Below, one piece after another: positions 13,596 through 21,453 of a stretch of 26,113 nucleotides of DNA. Origin of the DNA: DAOTWP01 sp034435675 (GTDB lineage: Bacteria; Chloroflexota; Anaerolineae; Aggregatilineales; Phototrophicaceae). The stretch is taken from assembly GCA_034435675.1 (NCBI GenBank), contig DAOTWP010000046.1:1-26113 (forward strand), read 5' to 3'. Position 1 is the first letter of the stretch. Each line of letters begins with the position of its first letter. The position numbers and the translations under genes are program-made. Below the pieces are notes generated by a model that saw nothing but the letters and a program-made list of their open reading frames with translations, did not search any database and had not been told where the DNA came from.

Positions 13596-14240
13596 ATGAC
13601 TAGCGAACGACACACTCCCCTGGTTCAATCCCTGCGCCAGCGTGCCCTGCTGTTGGGCGGGTTGCTGCTGCTGATCTGTGGGCTGTTTCTGCTGGCGCTG
13701 CGTGGCAGCCAGAGCGCCGGACGGTCCGTGCAGGTCCCCGGCGTAGCGCTGCTAAATTTCCCGCAGGACTTTGTCCAGTATGCGCGGGTAGATCGGCTCG
13801 ACGCGATGGTGCGCGACCTGTTCATCAGTGCCGAAGCATTGGCTGCCGCGCGTGCCGGACGCCCAATGCCCTACGGCAGCACCATTGCCATCGTTGCCTA
13901 TCAGGCGCAGCGCGGCGCAGATGGTGTACCCCTGCGCGATGAACAGGGTCATCTGGTGCGCGGCGAGTCGCCGGGCATTGTTCATGTCGCGCAGAAACGC
14001 GGCGATTGGCAGGCACAGGATTTCCCCGGTGGCACTGTGCCGCTGTTCGATGAGTGGAATTTCGGCTCGTTTGCGCTCAACGGTGAACGCCACGACGAGG
14101 ATTTGCTGGCGTGCATCAACTGCCATAACACAACCGGACGCGAAGACCCGCTGTGGTCAAACACGCTGCTGCGCCGTTTTATCAGCAGCGGCGAGGTGCA
14201 GTATTTCTACTGCGAACTATCCGGACGTTCGCCGTGCTGA
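13596..14240 (+). CDS. Membrane-anchored cytochrome P460 family protein
   Basis: Cytochromes P460 are c-type haem proteins that oxidise hydroxylamine or bind NO. The 214-residue product has an N-terminal anchor (about 17-36). It then has the P460-domain signature: FPQDFVQYARVDR (55-67), a MVRDLFIS strand, MPYGSTIAIVAY (91-102), IVHVAQKRGDW (128-138) and WNFGSFALNG. The single haem-attachment motif CINCH (173-177) follows. The C-terminal tail adds two more Cys. The Lys near residue 134 lies in the region where the Lys-haem crosslink forms in known P460s, but I cannot show that the link exists here. TACACT (13583-13588) ends 7 bp before the ATG and no Shine-Dalgarno is present, so this mRNA may also be leaderless. 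Confidence 0.85.
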   Translation: MTSERHTPLVQSLRQRALLLGGLLLLICGLFLLALRGSQSAGRSVQVPGVALLNFPQDFVQYARVDRLDAMVRDLFISAEALAAARAGRPMPYGSTIAIVAYQAQRGADGVPLRDEQGHLVRGESPGIVHVAQKRGDWQAQDFPGGTVPLFDEWNFGSFALNGERHDEDLLACINCHNTTGREDPLWSNTLLRRFISSGEVQYFYCELSGRSPC

Positions 14241-14271
14241 GCGCTTGATTGAACCTGCATCAAATGTCTCA

Positions 14272-14297
14272 CAGGGGCGACTGATGCGTCACCCCTG
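14272..14297. terminator. Hairpin between convergent genes
   Basis: CAGGGG (14272-14277) pairs with CCCCTG (14292-14297), with an inner GAC/GTC extension around a 6-nt loop. It lies between the cytochrome P460 gene and the convergent transporter gene. There is no T-run, so its strength as a terminator is doubtful. Confidence 0.35.
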
Positions 14298-14341
14298 ATT
14301 AGGAGCCAGCACGGCGATCCTTCACCCTCGAAAGCCCGTGT

Positions 14342-16378
14342 TTATGCGGCTGGCGCGGGTTCCGGCGCAAGCTGCGCGTCTTCTTCCTGCGCGACACGCT
14401 GCCCGCGCGGCACATCCACCCGTGTCAGCAGATAGCCGCCGATCACAAAGAAGGCGATCAGCGCCAGAATTGCCGGGCGACTGCTGCCAAAACTCGCTGC
14501 CGCTACTGCAAAGACCAGCGGACCAATCAGCGACGCGAACTTCTCCATGATGGCAAACAGCCCGAAGAATTCGCCGCTCTTGCTGGCGGGCGACATCGCC
14601 GAGAACAGGCTGCGGCTAAGCGCCTGGCTGCCGCCCTGCACCATCGCTACCATCCACGCCAGGAACCAGAACTCGACCGTGGAGTTGATGAAATAGCCCC
14701 AGACGCAGATCACCGCATAAACCACCAGTGCAAAGAGGATGCTGCGTTTGGTGTTCAGCCCTGCCGCAAAGGTCTTCACCAGTCCCTTGCCGATGGTCGC
14801 GGCGAACAGCAAGCCGACCCCATTGGTCGCCAGCAGCATCACGATAATCAGCGGCAGACTGCTGCTGCTGATCGGGCGCAGCACTTCAAAGCCACTCAGG
14901 GCAAACAACGTGCCCGTACTCTGCGCATTGACGCGCGCTGTGTTCACCAGACTCAGCGTATGTGTGCCTGCCGTTTCTGCCGCAATCACATCGCTGAGCA
15001 CGCCGTAGCGCACGGTATCGCTATAAGCATCAATCTCCAGCGGGATCAGCGTGTCGTCATCGCCCTCGACCAACACCGGCTGGTCATCCAGCAGCACTGC
15101 CCAGATGCCATGATCCGGCCCGGTGCTGTAGGTCAGGCGAATTTCCTGCCCGTTGAACGGAAGATCCAGCCGGGCTTCCGGGTCGGCAGCAGCGGCATAA
15201 GTCACATCCCGGTCCAGTCCCGATTCGGCGGCAGTCACCTGCGGGTTCGACCACGCATCAAGCGGGGTGAAACGCAGCGCCAGCTCATCGGTAACACTGA
15301 AAGTGCCCGTGCCCGCCGTGCCGTCCAGCGTTGCATAGGGTGGCAGCAGCACTCCGGTAACATCGTTGGGCAGCACCTGCGCGCCGAGGATGCCCACCAC
15401 GGGCAGCGCAAGCAGGTTGAAGGCAATGAACGCGGTGAACAGTGCGCGGCGCGGGCTTTCTTTTGGCAGCCCTCCAAAGATCAGGCTGAAGGGAATGCCG
15501 ACAAACTGCACCAGCAACAGCGCCAGAATCAGTTCGATCTGCCCAAAGCCCAGTTCTGCGCCGTATATTACGGCGACGCCGATAATCGTGCCGATGGCGT
15601 CGTTGTAAATCAGGAAGGCAATCAGGAATTTAAACAATTCCCCGTAGCGGCGCAAATCACGCAGGGTAGCGCCCAACCGCCGGAAGCTGACGCCCAGCAC
15701 GGTTTGACCGCGGTCCAGCTTTGCCGCTGCGGTGGGTGGTTCTGGCACCGTGCGCAGCACCGGAATGCTGAACACTGCCCACCAGATGGCTACGCTGAAG
15801 AATGACAGCCGCGCGCCGTCTTCAAATCCCAGCACGAAGATCATCACGGCGTTGACCGCCAGCAGCAGTCCGCCTCCCAGATAGCCCACCGCATAACCGA
15901 GCGATGAAACACGGTCCTGGTCATCTGGGCGGGCGACATGCGGCAGCAGCGCATCGTAAAACGTGATCGAACCATTCAAGCCGATACGCCCCACGATGGA
16001 GATGATCGACGCCAGCAGCCAGTCGCCTGTGCCAACCAGCACCAGCGCCGCTGTGCTGATCACGCCGATGGTGATAAAAATTGACAGGAACAGCTTTTTG
16101 CCGCGCATGACATCGCTGACCGTGCCGAGAATTGGCGACAGGACGGCGACAATCAGCAGCGAGATACTTAAGCCCACACTCCAATAGGACGTGGCGGTTG
16201 CTTCGCTGGGCAGTGTTGCCCCTGCGACCGTGCTGTAGTAGATCGGCAGGACAGCAGCCATAATGGTCGTAACAAACGCCGAATTCGCCCAGTCATACAT
16301 AGCCCAGGCGCGGATGCGGCGGCGGTAGGTGCGCTGGTCAATTTCGGCGAAATGTGCGCTGGCAGCGATCGCGGTCAT
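14342..16378 (-). CDS. UMF1/Atg22-type MFS transporter with a large inserted extracytoplasmic domain
   Basis: The N-terminus (RIRAWAMYDWANSAFVTTIM, about 21-40), the LSPILGTVSDVMRGKK loop (80-95) and the QGGSQALSRSLFSAMSP segment (581-597) identify the UMF1/Atg22 branch of the major facilitator superfamily. Typical members have about 430 residues and 12 helices. This one has 678. The excess is residues about 334-507, inserted in one loop between helices. It has no hydrophobic segments and looks all-beta (LRFTPLDAW, IRLTYSTGPDHGIWAVLLDD, GTHTLSLVNT, FALSGFEVL), in the style of jelly-roll carbohydrate- or ligand-binding domains. The tail is Ala/Pro/Glu-rich. AAGGAA lies 7 nt before the ATG. The substrate is unknown. 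Confidence 0.9.
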   Translation of the reverse strand: MTAIAASAHFAEIDQRTYRRRIRAWAMYDWANSAFVTTIMAAVLPIYYSTVAGATLPSEATATSYWSVGLSISLLIVAVLSPILGTVSDVMRGKKLFLSIFITIGVISTAALVLVGTGDWLLASIISIVGRIGLNGSITFYDALLPHVARPDDQDRVSSLGYAVGYLGGGLLLAVNAVMIFVLGFEDGARLSFFSVAIWWAVFSIPVLRTVPEPPTAAAKLDRGQTVLGVSFRRLGATLRDLRRYGELFKFLIAFLIYNDAIGTIIGVAVIYGAELGFGQIELILALLLVQFVGIPFSLIFGGLPKESPRRALFTAFIAFNLLALPVVGILGAQVLPNDVTGVLLPPYATLDGTAGTGTFSVTDELALRFTPLDAWSNPQVTAAESGLDRDVTYAAAADPEARLDLPFNGQEIRLTYSTGPDHGIWAVLLDDQPVLVEGDDDTLIPLEIDAYSDTVRYGVLSDVIAAETAGTHTLSLVNTARVNAQSTGTLFALSGFEVLRPISSSSLPLIIVMLLATNGVGLLFAATIGKGLVKTFAAGLNTKRSILFALVVYAVICVWGYFINSTVEFWFLAWMVAMVQGGSQALSRSLFSAMSPASKSGEFFGLFAIMEKFASLIGPLVFAVAAASFGSSRPAILALIAFFVIGGYLLTRVDVPRGQRVAQEEDAQLAPEPAPAA

Positions 16379-16485
16379 AACCCGATTCCTTATGTTGATT
16401 CTGAGTAGTCAAGTGGGCGCGGATTGTAACGCGAAATTGTTATGCTCGCGTTAAACAGGCACCAATCGAATACGGGGATATAAAC

Positions 16486-16519
16486 CCTGTGCCTGAGCGA
16501 AGCCGCACCCAGGCACAGG
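16486..16519 (-). terminator. Terminator-like hairpin after the repeat-rich lipoprotein gene
   Basis: CCTGTGCCTG (16486-16495) and CAGGCACAGG (16510-16519) form a perfect 10-bp stem around a 14-nt loop. On the minus strand it starts about 14 nt after the lipoprotein stop at 16533 and is followed by GTTTATAT. It probably separates that gene from the downstream transporter gene. Confidence 0.6.
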
Positions 16520-16532
16520 CGTTATGCGCAGC

Positions 16533-18986
16533 CTAATTCAGCGCTGGACCGATGACCTGCCGCCCTTCAATAATGGCAGCCACCCAGCCAACAATATTAT
16601 CCCACGTCTGCACCTGCCACCACTCGTAGCCATCGGCGCTATACGGACCGGCAAGCACGGCAATCGTTTCGCCATTGATCAAAAAGCGCCGAGCATAAGG
16701 ATAGGCTACACCGGGACCCGTGCGCATGTTCAGTTCAATGCTGTAGACGACCAACTGTTCGCCGGGTCCAAAGCGGTTGCCCGCGATGACGCCCGACGGA
16801 ATCGGCGCAGCGTTCGCCGGGACGATGGGCTGCCCGGGCGGGGGTTCGCCCGGCGCAAAGTTCACCGCGCCGCCCTGGGTTTCCTGCGTGACATCCTGCC
16901 CCCCACCGTTAAGCGTCAGCACGATGCGCTGCCCGCCGTAGAACAGCACTGCTGCGCTGCGCCCCGGATTCCATTCCGCGCGGTTGGGCAGCCCGTTGAT
17001 CGCCACCGGGTTGCTTGCCTGCTGTGCTGTACCGTTGGTGATGTCGTAAATCCGCAGCGGTTCGTAGGGTCCGTTGCGGTCGCCCGGCGCGCCAAGCGCC
17101 AGAATGCGCCCATCCGAACGCTGCACCGCCCAGCCCATCCAGTAGCCCTGCGTTTCCGCGCCGAAAACCAGCTCAGAGAAGCTGCCGTCGCGCAAGATCC
17201 ATGCGACATAATTGCTGCCGTCCTCCCCGCGCCCGCTGACCAGCACCCGGCTGCCACGCGCTTCCCACGCGCCGAACTCGTACAACAGCGGGCGCGGGCG
17301 TGTGCGGTAATCTTCGTTCAGTGTCAGCACGGTTAAGCCGCGCCGCCCTTCAGACGGAAAATAACTGCTGACGAGGATGGCATCACTGCCGGGAGACCAA
17401 AGCAGGTCAAGGCTCTTCCAGGTGTTCGGTCCGGCAGGGGCGTTGACGATGTTGCAACTGCTGTAAACACCGCGCTCTGGGCAGTCCACCATCAAATGCC
17501 GGAAATCGCCAATCCGGTTGGGAGCCGTGCGCCGCCCGATCCACACGCCATCATTGTTCGCCATCGCCCCGCCCGGCTGGCTTTCGGCAATGAATGCCAG
17601 GTATTCCCCGTTGGGTGACCAGCTCACCTCGCTGACAAAGGTATTGTTTTCGGCGCGGGACTGCGCGAAAAAGGCGGAAAATGGCGAACTGTCGGGGCGG
17701 TAGGCATCTGCGCCGTTCAGCCCGCTGACATACAGATTGCCGGACGTATCCGTACTAACCCACTCGTCCGTGTAAATTGGGTTGCGCTCGAACAGAGTAA
17801 TCGTGACAGCGGGGTTGCCCAGCAGGTCAATGCCGGTCACTGTGCCCCCCGGTCCGATGATAAACTGGCGCGGCGCGGGGTTGATGGGCACGAAGGTGGG
17901 CGGCGCAAGCACCGGCGGCGCGGCGAGTGTTGCCGGAACCGTGCCCAGCACCACCGTCGGGAACGGCGTTGGCGTGGTCAGCGTGGCGTCAGTGTCGGGT
18001 CCCGCGATGGGCGGTTCCAGCGGATTTGGCGTGAGCGTGGGAGCTTCGATAATGCCCAGGTCTTCCCCGCCAGGTGTCGCCGTAATCAATGTGGGCGTGA
18101 CATCCAGTGTGGGCGCGGGCGGCTGAGAAGCAAGTGCCTGCGCGGTCAGCGTGACTGCCTCCTCAACGTTGGGCGTGGCGCTGGCGCTGGGCGTTGCCGT
18201 TGGCGCGAACAATGTTGCCTGTCGTACTGCCTCAGCCGTGATCGTCGTCATCAGCGTTGCGGTCAGGTCGGGGGTAGGCGGCTCCGGCGTATTGGTCGGG
18301 GGCGGCGTCGGTGACAGCGACGGTGTCGCGGTTGGCGTAGGTGTGTCTGTCGGTGTGCTGGTGGGCGATGGTGTAATCGTCGGCAGCGGCAGCGGCGTCA
18401 CGGTGGGCATGGGCGTGTCTGTGTTCGTTGGCGCAGGGGTCGGCGAAAGCGTCGCTGTCGCAGTGTTCGTGGCTGTCTCGGTCGGCAGCGGTGTCTGTGT
18501 GCCGGTGGCGGTGCTGGTCGCCGTTGCACTGGCGGTCGCCGTTGCACTGGCGGTTGCCGTTGCACTGGCGGTTGCGGTGGCACTGGCGGTTGGCGTGGGC
18601 GTGTCCGTCGGTGTCAGCGTCGGGGTCTCGGTTGGGATTGGCGTTTGCGTGCCGGTGGCGGTGCTCGTCGGGGTGGCACTGGCGGTTGGGGTCGCTGTCG
18701 GCGGCAGAGTTGCGGTTTCAGTGGGCGGCTGGGTAGGCGCGGGTGACGGTGTCGCGCTGGGCGGCTGGGTAGGCGCGGGTGACGGTGTCGCGCTGGGCGG
18801 CAGTGTTTCCGTTGCTGTCGCGCTGGCGGTGGCGATCTGTGCGACCAATGTCGGTTCCGGCGTGGGCGATTCGTTTGGCGTGTGGGTGGGCGGCGGAGTC
18901 GGTGTGATCTGCTCCGGCACGCCCAGATTGCAGGCGCTCAGGCTGGTGATGAGCACTGCTGCCAGAATGATCAGTTGCCGCCGCAT
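16533..18986 (-). CDS. Repeat-rich lipoprotein with beta-propeller and SH3 domain
   Basis: The 817-residue product starts with a lipoprotein signal (lipobox LSAC, Cys19). Residues about 27-260 are almost only Thr, Pro, Ala, Ser and Glu in repeats such as TPSPAPTQPPSA and TATASATATASA. This is an extended stalk common in Chloroflexota surface proteins. A second, less repetitive Pro-rich stretch runs to about 370. Residues about 375-730 have WD40/TolB-like propeller blades (VSWSPNGEYLAFIA, LLWSPGSDAILVSS, EWNPGRSAAVLFY). The last 75 form a bacterial SH3 domain (ELNMRTGPGVAYPYARRF to WWQVQTWDNIVGWVA). It is probably a surface-displayed binding protein. Its DNA contains tandem repeats and a good promoter lies upstream. 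Confidence 0.92.
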   Translation of the reverse strand: MRRQLIILAAVLITSLSACNLGVPEQITPTPPPTHTPNESPTPEPTLVAQIATASATATETLPPSATPSPAPTQPPSATPSPAPTQPPTETATLPPTATPTASATPTSTATGTQTPIPTETPTLTPTDTPTPTASATATASATATASATATASATATSTATGTQTPLPTETATNTATATLSPTPAPTNTDTPMPTVTPLPLPTITPSPTSTPTDTPTPTATPSLSPTPPPTNTPEPPTPDLTATLMTTITAEAVRQATLFAPTATPSASATPNVEEAVTLTAQALASQPPAPTLDVTPTLITATPGGEDLGIIEAPTLTPNPLEPPIAGPDTDATLTTPTPFPTVVLGTVPATLAAPPVLAPPTFVPINPAPRQFIIGPGGTVTGIDLLGNPAVTITLFERNPIYTDEWVSTDTSGNLYVSGLNGADAYRPDSSPFSAFFAQSRAENNTFVSEVSWSPNGEYLAFIAESQPGGAMANNDGVWIGRRTAPNRIGDFRHLMVDCPERGVYSSCNIVNAPAGPNTWKSLDLLWSPGSDAILVSSYFPSEGRRGLTVLTLNEDYRTRPRPLLYEFGAWEARGSRVLVSGRGEDGSNYVAWILRDGSFSELVFGAETQGYWMGWAVQRSDGRILALGAPGDRNGPYEPLRIYDITNGTAQQASNPVAINGLPNRAEWNPGRSAAVLFYGGQRIVLTLNGGGQDVTQETQGGAVNFAPGEPPPGQPIVPANAAPIPSGVIAGNRFGPGEQLVVYSIELNMRTGPGVAYPYARRFLINGETIAVLAGPYSADGYEWWQVQTWDNIVGWVAAIIEGRQVIGPALN
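18523..18594. repeat. Four 18-bp tandem repeats
   Basis: Units of the form GTTGCACTGGCGGTTGCC occur four times in a row, with one to three differences between units. They encode six-residue Ala/Thr/Ser repeats of the lipoprotein stalk on the minus strand. Because 18 is a multiple of 3, copy changes would keep the frame. Confidence 0.9.
18723..18794. repeat. Two identical 36-bp tandem repeats
   Basis: Positions 18723-18758 and 18759-18794 are identical, followed by the first six bases of a third unit. They encode a 12-residue Ser/Pro/Thr/Gln unit of the stalk. Identity at the DNA level suggests recent duplication or ongoing slippage. Confidence 0.92.
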
Positions 18987-19045
18987 GTTGTTTGCCCTCT
19001 CTGTGTGTGCTGCCCGTACAGGTTGTCCATGCCGTCCCTGTCCTA

Positions 19046-19075
19046 ATTATAAGAAAGCTCACCCCACTGCGACAA
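19046..19075 (-). promoter_or_regulatory. Promoter for the repeat-rich lipoprotein gene
   Basis: On the minus strand, a perfect TATAAT (19046-19051) has TTGTCG (19070-19075) 18 bp upstream. The transcript would start near 19039, about 50 nt before the ATG at 18986. Confidence 0.5.
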
Positions 19076-19136
19076 ACGCGCACGCTGTGGCAGGATGACG
19101 TTTACCCTACGGCAGACATCCTGTTGTCTCCGCCCA

Positions 19137-19164
19137 TTGACGCCTTCTGCCATGCCGCTACAAT
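19137..19164 (+). promoter_or_regulatory. Promoter for the YbhN-like gene
   Basis: TTGACG (19137-19142) and TACAAT (19159-19164) are 16 bp apart. Transcription would begin near 19171, giving a leader of about 28 nt that contains the ribosome binding site. Confidence 0.55.
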
Positions 19165-19198
19165 GACAGGCGCCTGGACGGAACCGGAAGGACAGACA

Positions 19199-20221
19199 AT
19201 GCGTTCACGCCGATTTGCCATCATCATCGCCAGTATTGTAGTCAGCGGCGTGCTGCTGTGGTTGGCACTGCGCGAGGTGGATTTGCAGCAGGTGCTGACC
19301 AGCATGACCAGCGCCAATCTGCTGCTGGTGCTGCTTGGCGCTGGGCTGATTGTCTTTACGCTCATAACCCGTGCCGTGCGCTGGCGTGGGCTGCTGGATA
19401 ACCGTGTGCCCCCCTGGGAGGGTCTGCACATCATCGGCATCACTTTCATGGCGAATCAACTGCCGCTGCGTGCAGGAGAAGTTGCGCGCAGTGCGCTGGC
19501 GATGCGCAGTGGGGTACCGTTTGTCACCGCGGCAACGAGTATCGTTGTCGAGCGTCTGCTGGACACGGTGCTGGTCGTGGTGCTGCTGGCGGGCGCGCTG
19601 ACCCAGGTACAGAACGCCAGCACCACTGTTGTACAAACGGCGGTGCTTTTTGGTGTACTGGCGGTGGTTGCCTTTGTTGTGCTGCTGTTTTTTGCGCATC
19701 GTCCTGCTGTGGCGCACGCGCTGCTGGCATTCGCGGAACGCCTGCTGCCGCTGCTCAAACGCCTGCCACTGCGCCGTCTGCTGGATCACTTCATTGACGG
19801 GTTGCAGCCGCTGACCCACTGGCAGCGTTTTTTTCATGCTGTCGTCTGGACGCTGATTGCATGGTCGGTGTCGCTGTCGGCGGCATGGGTACTGGTGCTG
19901 GCGCTGGGCATTGACCGCACCGGCGTGAACACGGTGCTGCTGGCAGTTCTCAGCGTGACTCTGGCATCGTTCAGCATTGCCATTCCGATCACGCTGGCAA
20001 GTCTTGGTCCGTTCCAACTGGCGGTGCTGGCGGCAGGACAGTTGACCGGGCTGGATGACCCGACTTCGCTGGCGCTGGGCTTTTTGTTTCAGGGCGTGAC
20101 GGTGCTGGTTTATGTGCTGATGGGCACGCTGGGGCTGCTGGCGCTGGGCGTGTCATTCAGCGGCGTGCTGCAAAGCGCCGGGGCACAGCAGAACAGCGCG
20201 CAGGAGGCACCCGCAGACTGA
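19199..20221 (+). CDS. Lysylphosphatidylglycerol-synthase-TM / YbhN-like membrane protein
   Basis: The 340-residue product is a polytopic inner-membrane protein of the family formed by the flippase part of MprF and by YbhN-type proteins, thought to handle lipid-linked substrates. About eight hydrophobic segments are spread over the length. Family hallmarks are the NQLPLRAGEVARSALA segment (86-101) and VVERLLDTVLVVVLLAGAL (about 116-134). No soluble lysyl-transferase domain is fused, so it is not a full MprF. I use the ATG at 19199 because GGAAGGA lies about 8 nt upstream. Longer in-frame starts would run through the promoter. The tail is Gln/Ala-rich and polar. Confidence 0.88.
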   Translation: MRSRRFAIIIASIVVSGVLLWLALREVDLQQVLTSMTSANLLLVLLGAGLIVFTLITRAVRWRGLLDNRVPPWEGLHIIGITFMANQLPLRAGEVARSALAMRSGVPFVTAATSIVVERLLDTVLVVVLLAGALTQVQNASTTVVQTAVLFGVLAVVAFVVLLFFAHRPAVAHALLAFAERLLPLLKRLPLRRLLDHFIDGLQPLTHWQRFFHAVVWTLIAWSVSLSAAWVLVLALGIDRTGVNTVLLAVLSVTLASFSIAIPITLASLGPFQLAVLAAGQLTGLDDPTSLALGFLFQGVTVLVYVLMGTLGLLALGVSFSGVLQSAGAQQNSAQEAPAD

Positions 20222-20245
20222 ACCCCAGTGGGCGGTGGTCACATA

Positions 20246-20257
20246 CGGCAATTGCCG
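20246..20257. promoter_or_regulatory. 12-bp palindrome over the chelatase -35
   Basis: CGGCAATTGCCG is a perfect palindrome whose right half is the -35 hexamer TTGCCG. A repressor bound here would block the promoter. No known operator consensus is claimed. Confidence 0.4.
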
Positions 20258-20281
20258 CGTGCCTGCCGCGTCCGTTATAAT
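20252..20281 (+). promoter_or_regulatory. Promoter for the chelatase gene
   Basis: TTGCCG (20252-20257) and a perfect TATAAT (20276-20281) are 18 bp apart. Transcription would start near 20288, about 38 nt before the ATG at 20326. Confidence 0.6.
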
Positions 20282-20325
20282 GACCATGCTTTGTGAAAAG
20301 TGGTACTGAATGCCGATTGGACAGA

Positions 20326-21453
20326 ATGCAGATGACCAGTAGACGACCCTCGGTTTACCCCTTTACGGCGATTGTTGGGCAGGAACGCATGAAACGTGCG
20401 CTGATCCTCAACGCGATTGATATGCGCATTGGTGGTGTCCTGATTCGCGGCGAACGCGGCACGGGCAAATCCACCGCTGCACGCGCGCTGGCGGCGCTGC
20501 TGCCAGAAATTGAGGTAATCGCCGATTCGCCGTTCAGTGATGACCCGTATCGTCCTGATACCTGGTCCGATGCTGTGCGCGAGCGCCATGAATCCGGGGA
20601 AGCGCTGGCGATTGCCACGCGCAAGACCCGCTTTGTTGATTTGCCCGTCAGCGCGACAGAAGATCGCGTGGTGGGTACGCTGGACATCGAAAAGGCAATC
20701 CAGAAGGGCGAACGCCATTTTGACCCCGGTGTGCTGGCGATGGCGAATCGCGGCATTCTGTATGTGGACGAGGTCAATCTGCTTGACGATCATGTGGTAG
20801 ATCTGCTGCTGGACAGCGCGGCGATGGGCGTAAACGTTGTTGAGCGCGAAGGCATCAGCTTCAGCCACCCGGCGCGCTTTATCCTGGTGGGCACCATGAA
20901 CCCGGAAGAAGGCGATTTGCGCCCGCAGCTGCTGGATCGTTTTGCGTTGAGTGTGGACGTGCGCGGGATCACCGACGCTGCCGAGCGCATGGAAATTCTC
21001 GAACGACATATTGCCTATGAAGCGGATGCCGGGGCATTCCGCAAGCGCTGGCACCCGGAAGAAGAAACGCTGACACACCGCATTGCCGCCGCGCGTGAGA
21101 TTGTCGATAACGTGACCTACACCCGCCGTGACCTGTTCACGATTGCGGCGATGACCAGCAGCCTGCATATTGATGGGCATCGCGCCGATCTGGTGATCCT
21201 CAAGACAGCACGCGCGCACGCTGCATTTGAAGGGCGCACCTTTGTCACCAACGGCGATATTCTGCTGGCGGCGGAACTGGCGCTGCCCCACCGGTTAAAG
21301 CGCGGTCCATTCGCCGATGCGCAGATGAATATGGCGGCGCTGGAACAGAACATGGCGCAGATCGAAGCAGAGTGGGAAGAAAACGCCGAAGCCGCCGAGG
21401 GCGCGTCAACCAGCGAAAGCAGTGACGACACTAAAAAAAAAGTGAGCCGGTAG
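20326..21453 (+). CDS. chlD: ChlI-like AAA+ ATPase; first frame of a ChlD-type chelatase gene
   Basis: ChlI/BchI and the N-terminal half of ChlD/BchD are AAA+ motors that drive Mg2+ or Co2+ insertion into tetrapyrroles by a large subunit (ChlH or CobN). From the ATG at 20326 the product has 375 residues: Walker A GERGTGKST (42-50), Walker B ILYVDEVNLL (144-153) and FILVGTMNPEEGDLRPQLLD, the sensor/arginine-finger region. The lid domain follows. All ATPase motifs look intact, as in an active small subunit. An acidic Glu/Ala/Ser linker leads to nine A (21433-21441), then VSR and TAG. The VWA half continues in the -1 frame. Start choice is moderate, since an in-frame ATG six bases later and a GTG at 20293 are alternatives. 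Confidence 0.88.
   Translation: MQMTSRRPSVYPFTAIVGQERMKRALILNAIDMRIGGVLIRGERGTGKSTAARALAALLPEIEVIADSPFSDDPYRPDTWSDAVRERHESGEALAIATRKTRFVDLPVSATEDRVVGTLDIEKAIQKGERHFDPGVLAMANRGILYVDEVNLLDDHVVDLLLDSAAMGVNVVEREGISFSHPARFILVGTMNPEEGDLRPQLLDRFALSVDVRGITDAAERMEILERHIAYEADAGAFRKRWHPEEETLTHRIAAAREIVDNVTYTRRDLFTIAAMTSSLHIDGHRADLVILKTARAHAAFEGRTFVTNGDILLAAELALPHRLKRGPFADAQMNMAALEQNMAQIEAEWEENAEAAEGASTSESSDDTKKKVSR
21433..21441 (+). other. Run of nine A: likely -1 frameshift or slippage site
   Basis: The bases read ACT AAA AAA AAA GTG in the ATPase frame. A one-base backward slip on the A run gives AGT GAG CCG and enters the frame of the VWA domain, which has no start codon of its own before the GTG at 21834. 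Nine A followed by G contains the A-AAA-AAG type of slippery heptamer. The ATPase frame stops 10 nt after the run. I see no obvious Shine-Dalgarno stimulator within 15 nt upstream and no strong stem just downstream. Confidence 0.7.

Noticed and set aside
14960..15805. 281-codon plus-strand frame opposite the transporter
   Set aside because: It is a shadow of the MFS gene with a Gln/Arg/His-rich product and no ribosome site.
18151..19098. Val/Gly-rich 315-codon frame on the plus strand
   Set aside because: It is the reverse complement of the Thr/Pro/Ala stalk repeats and has no start signal. Its length comes only from repeat composition.
20275..21291. 338-codon open frame on the minus strand
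   Set aside because: It is antisense to the well-supported ATPase gene and includes its promoter. Its product shows no family pattern.
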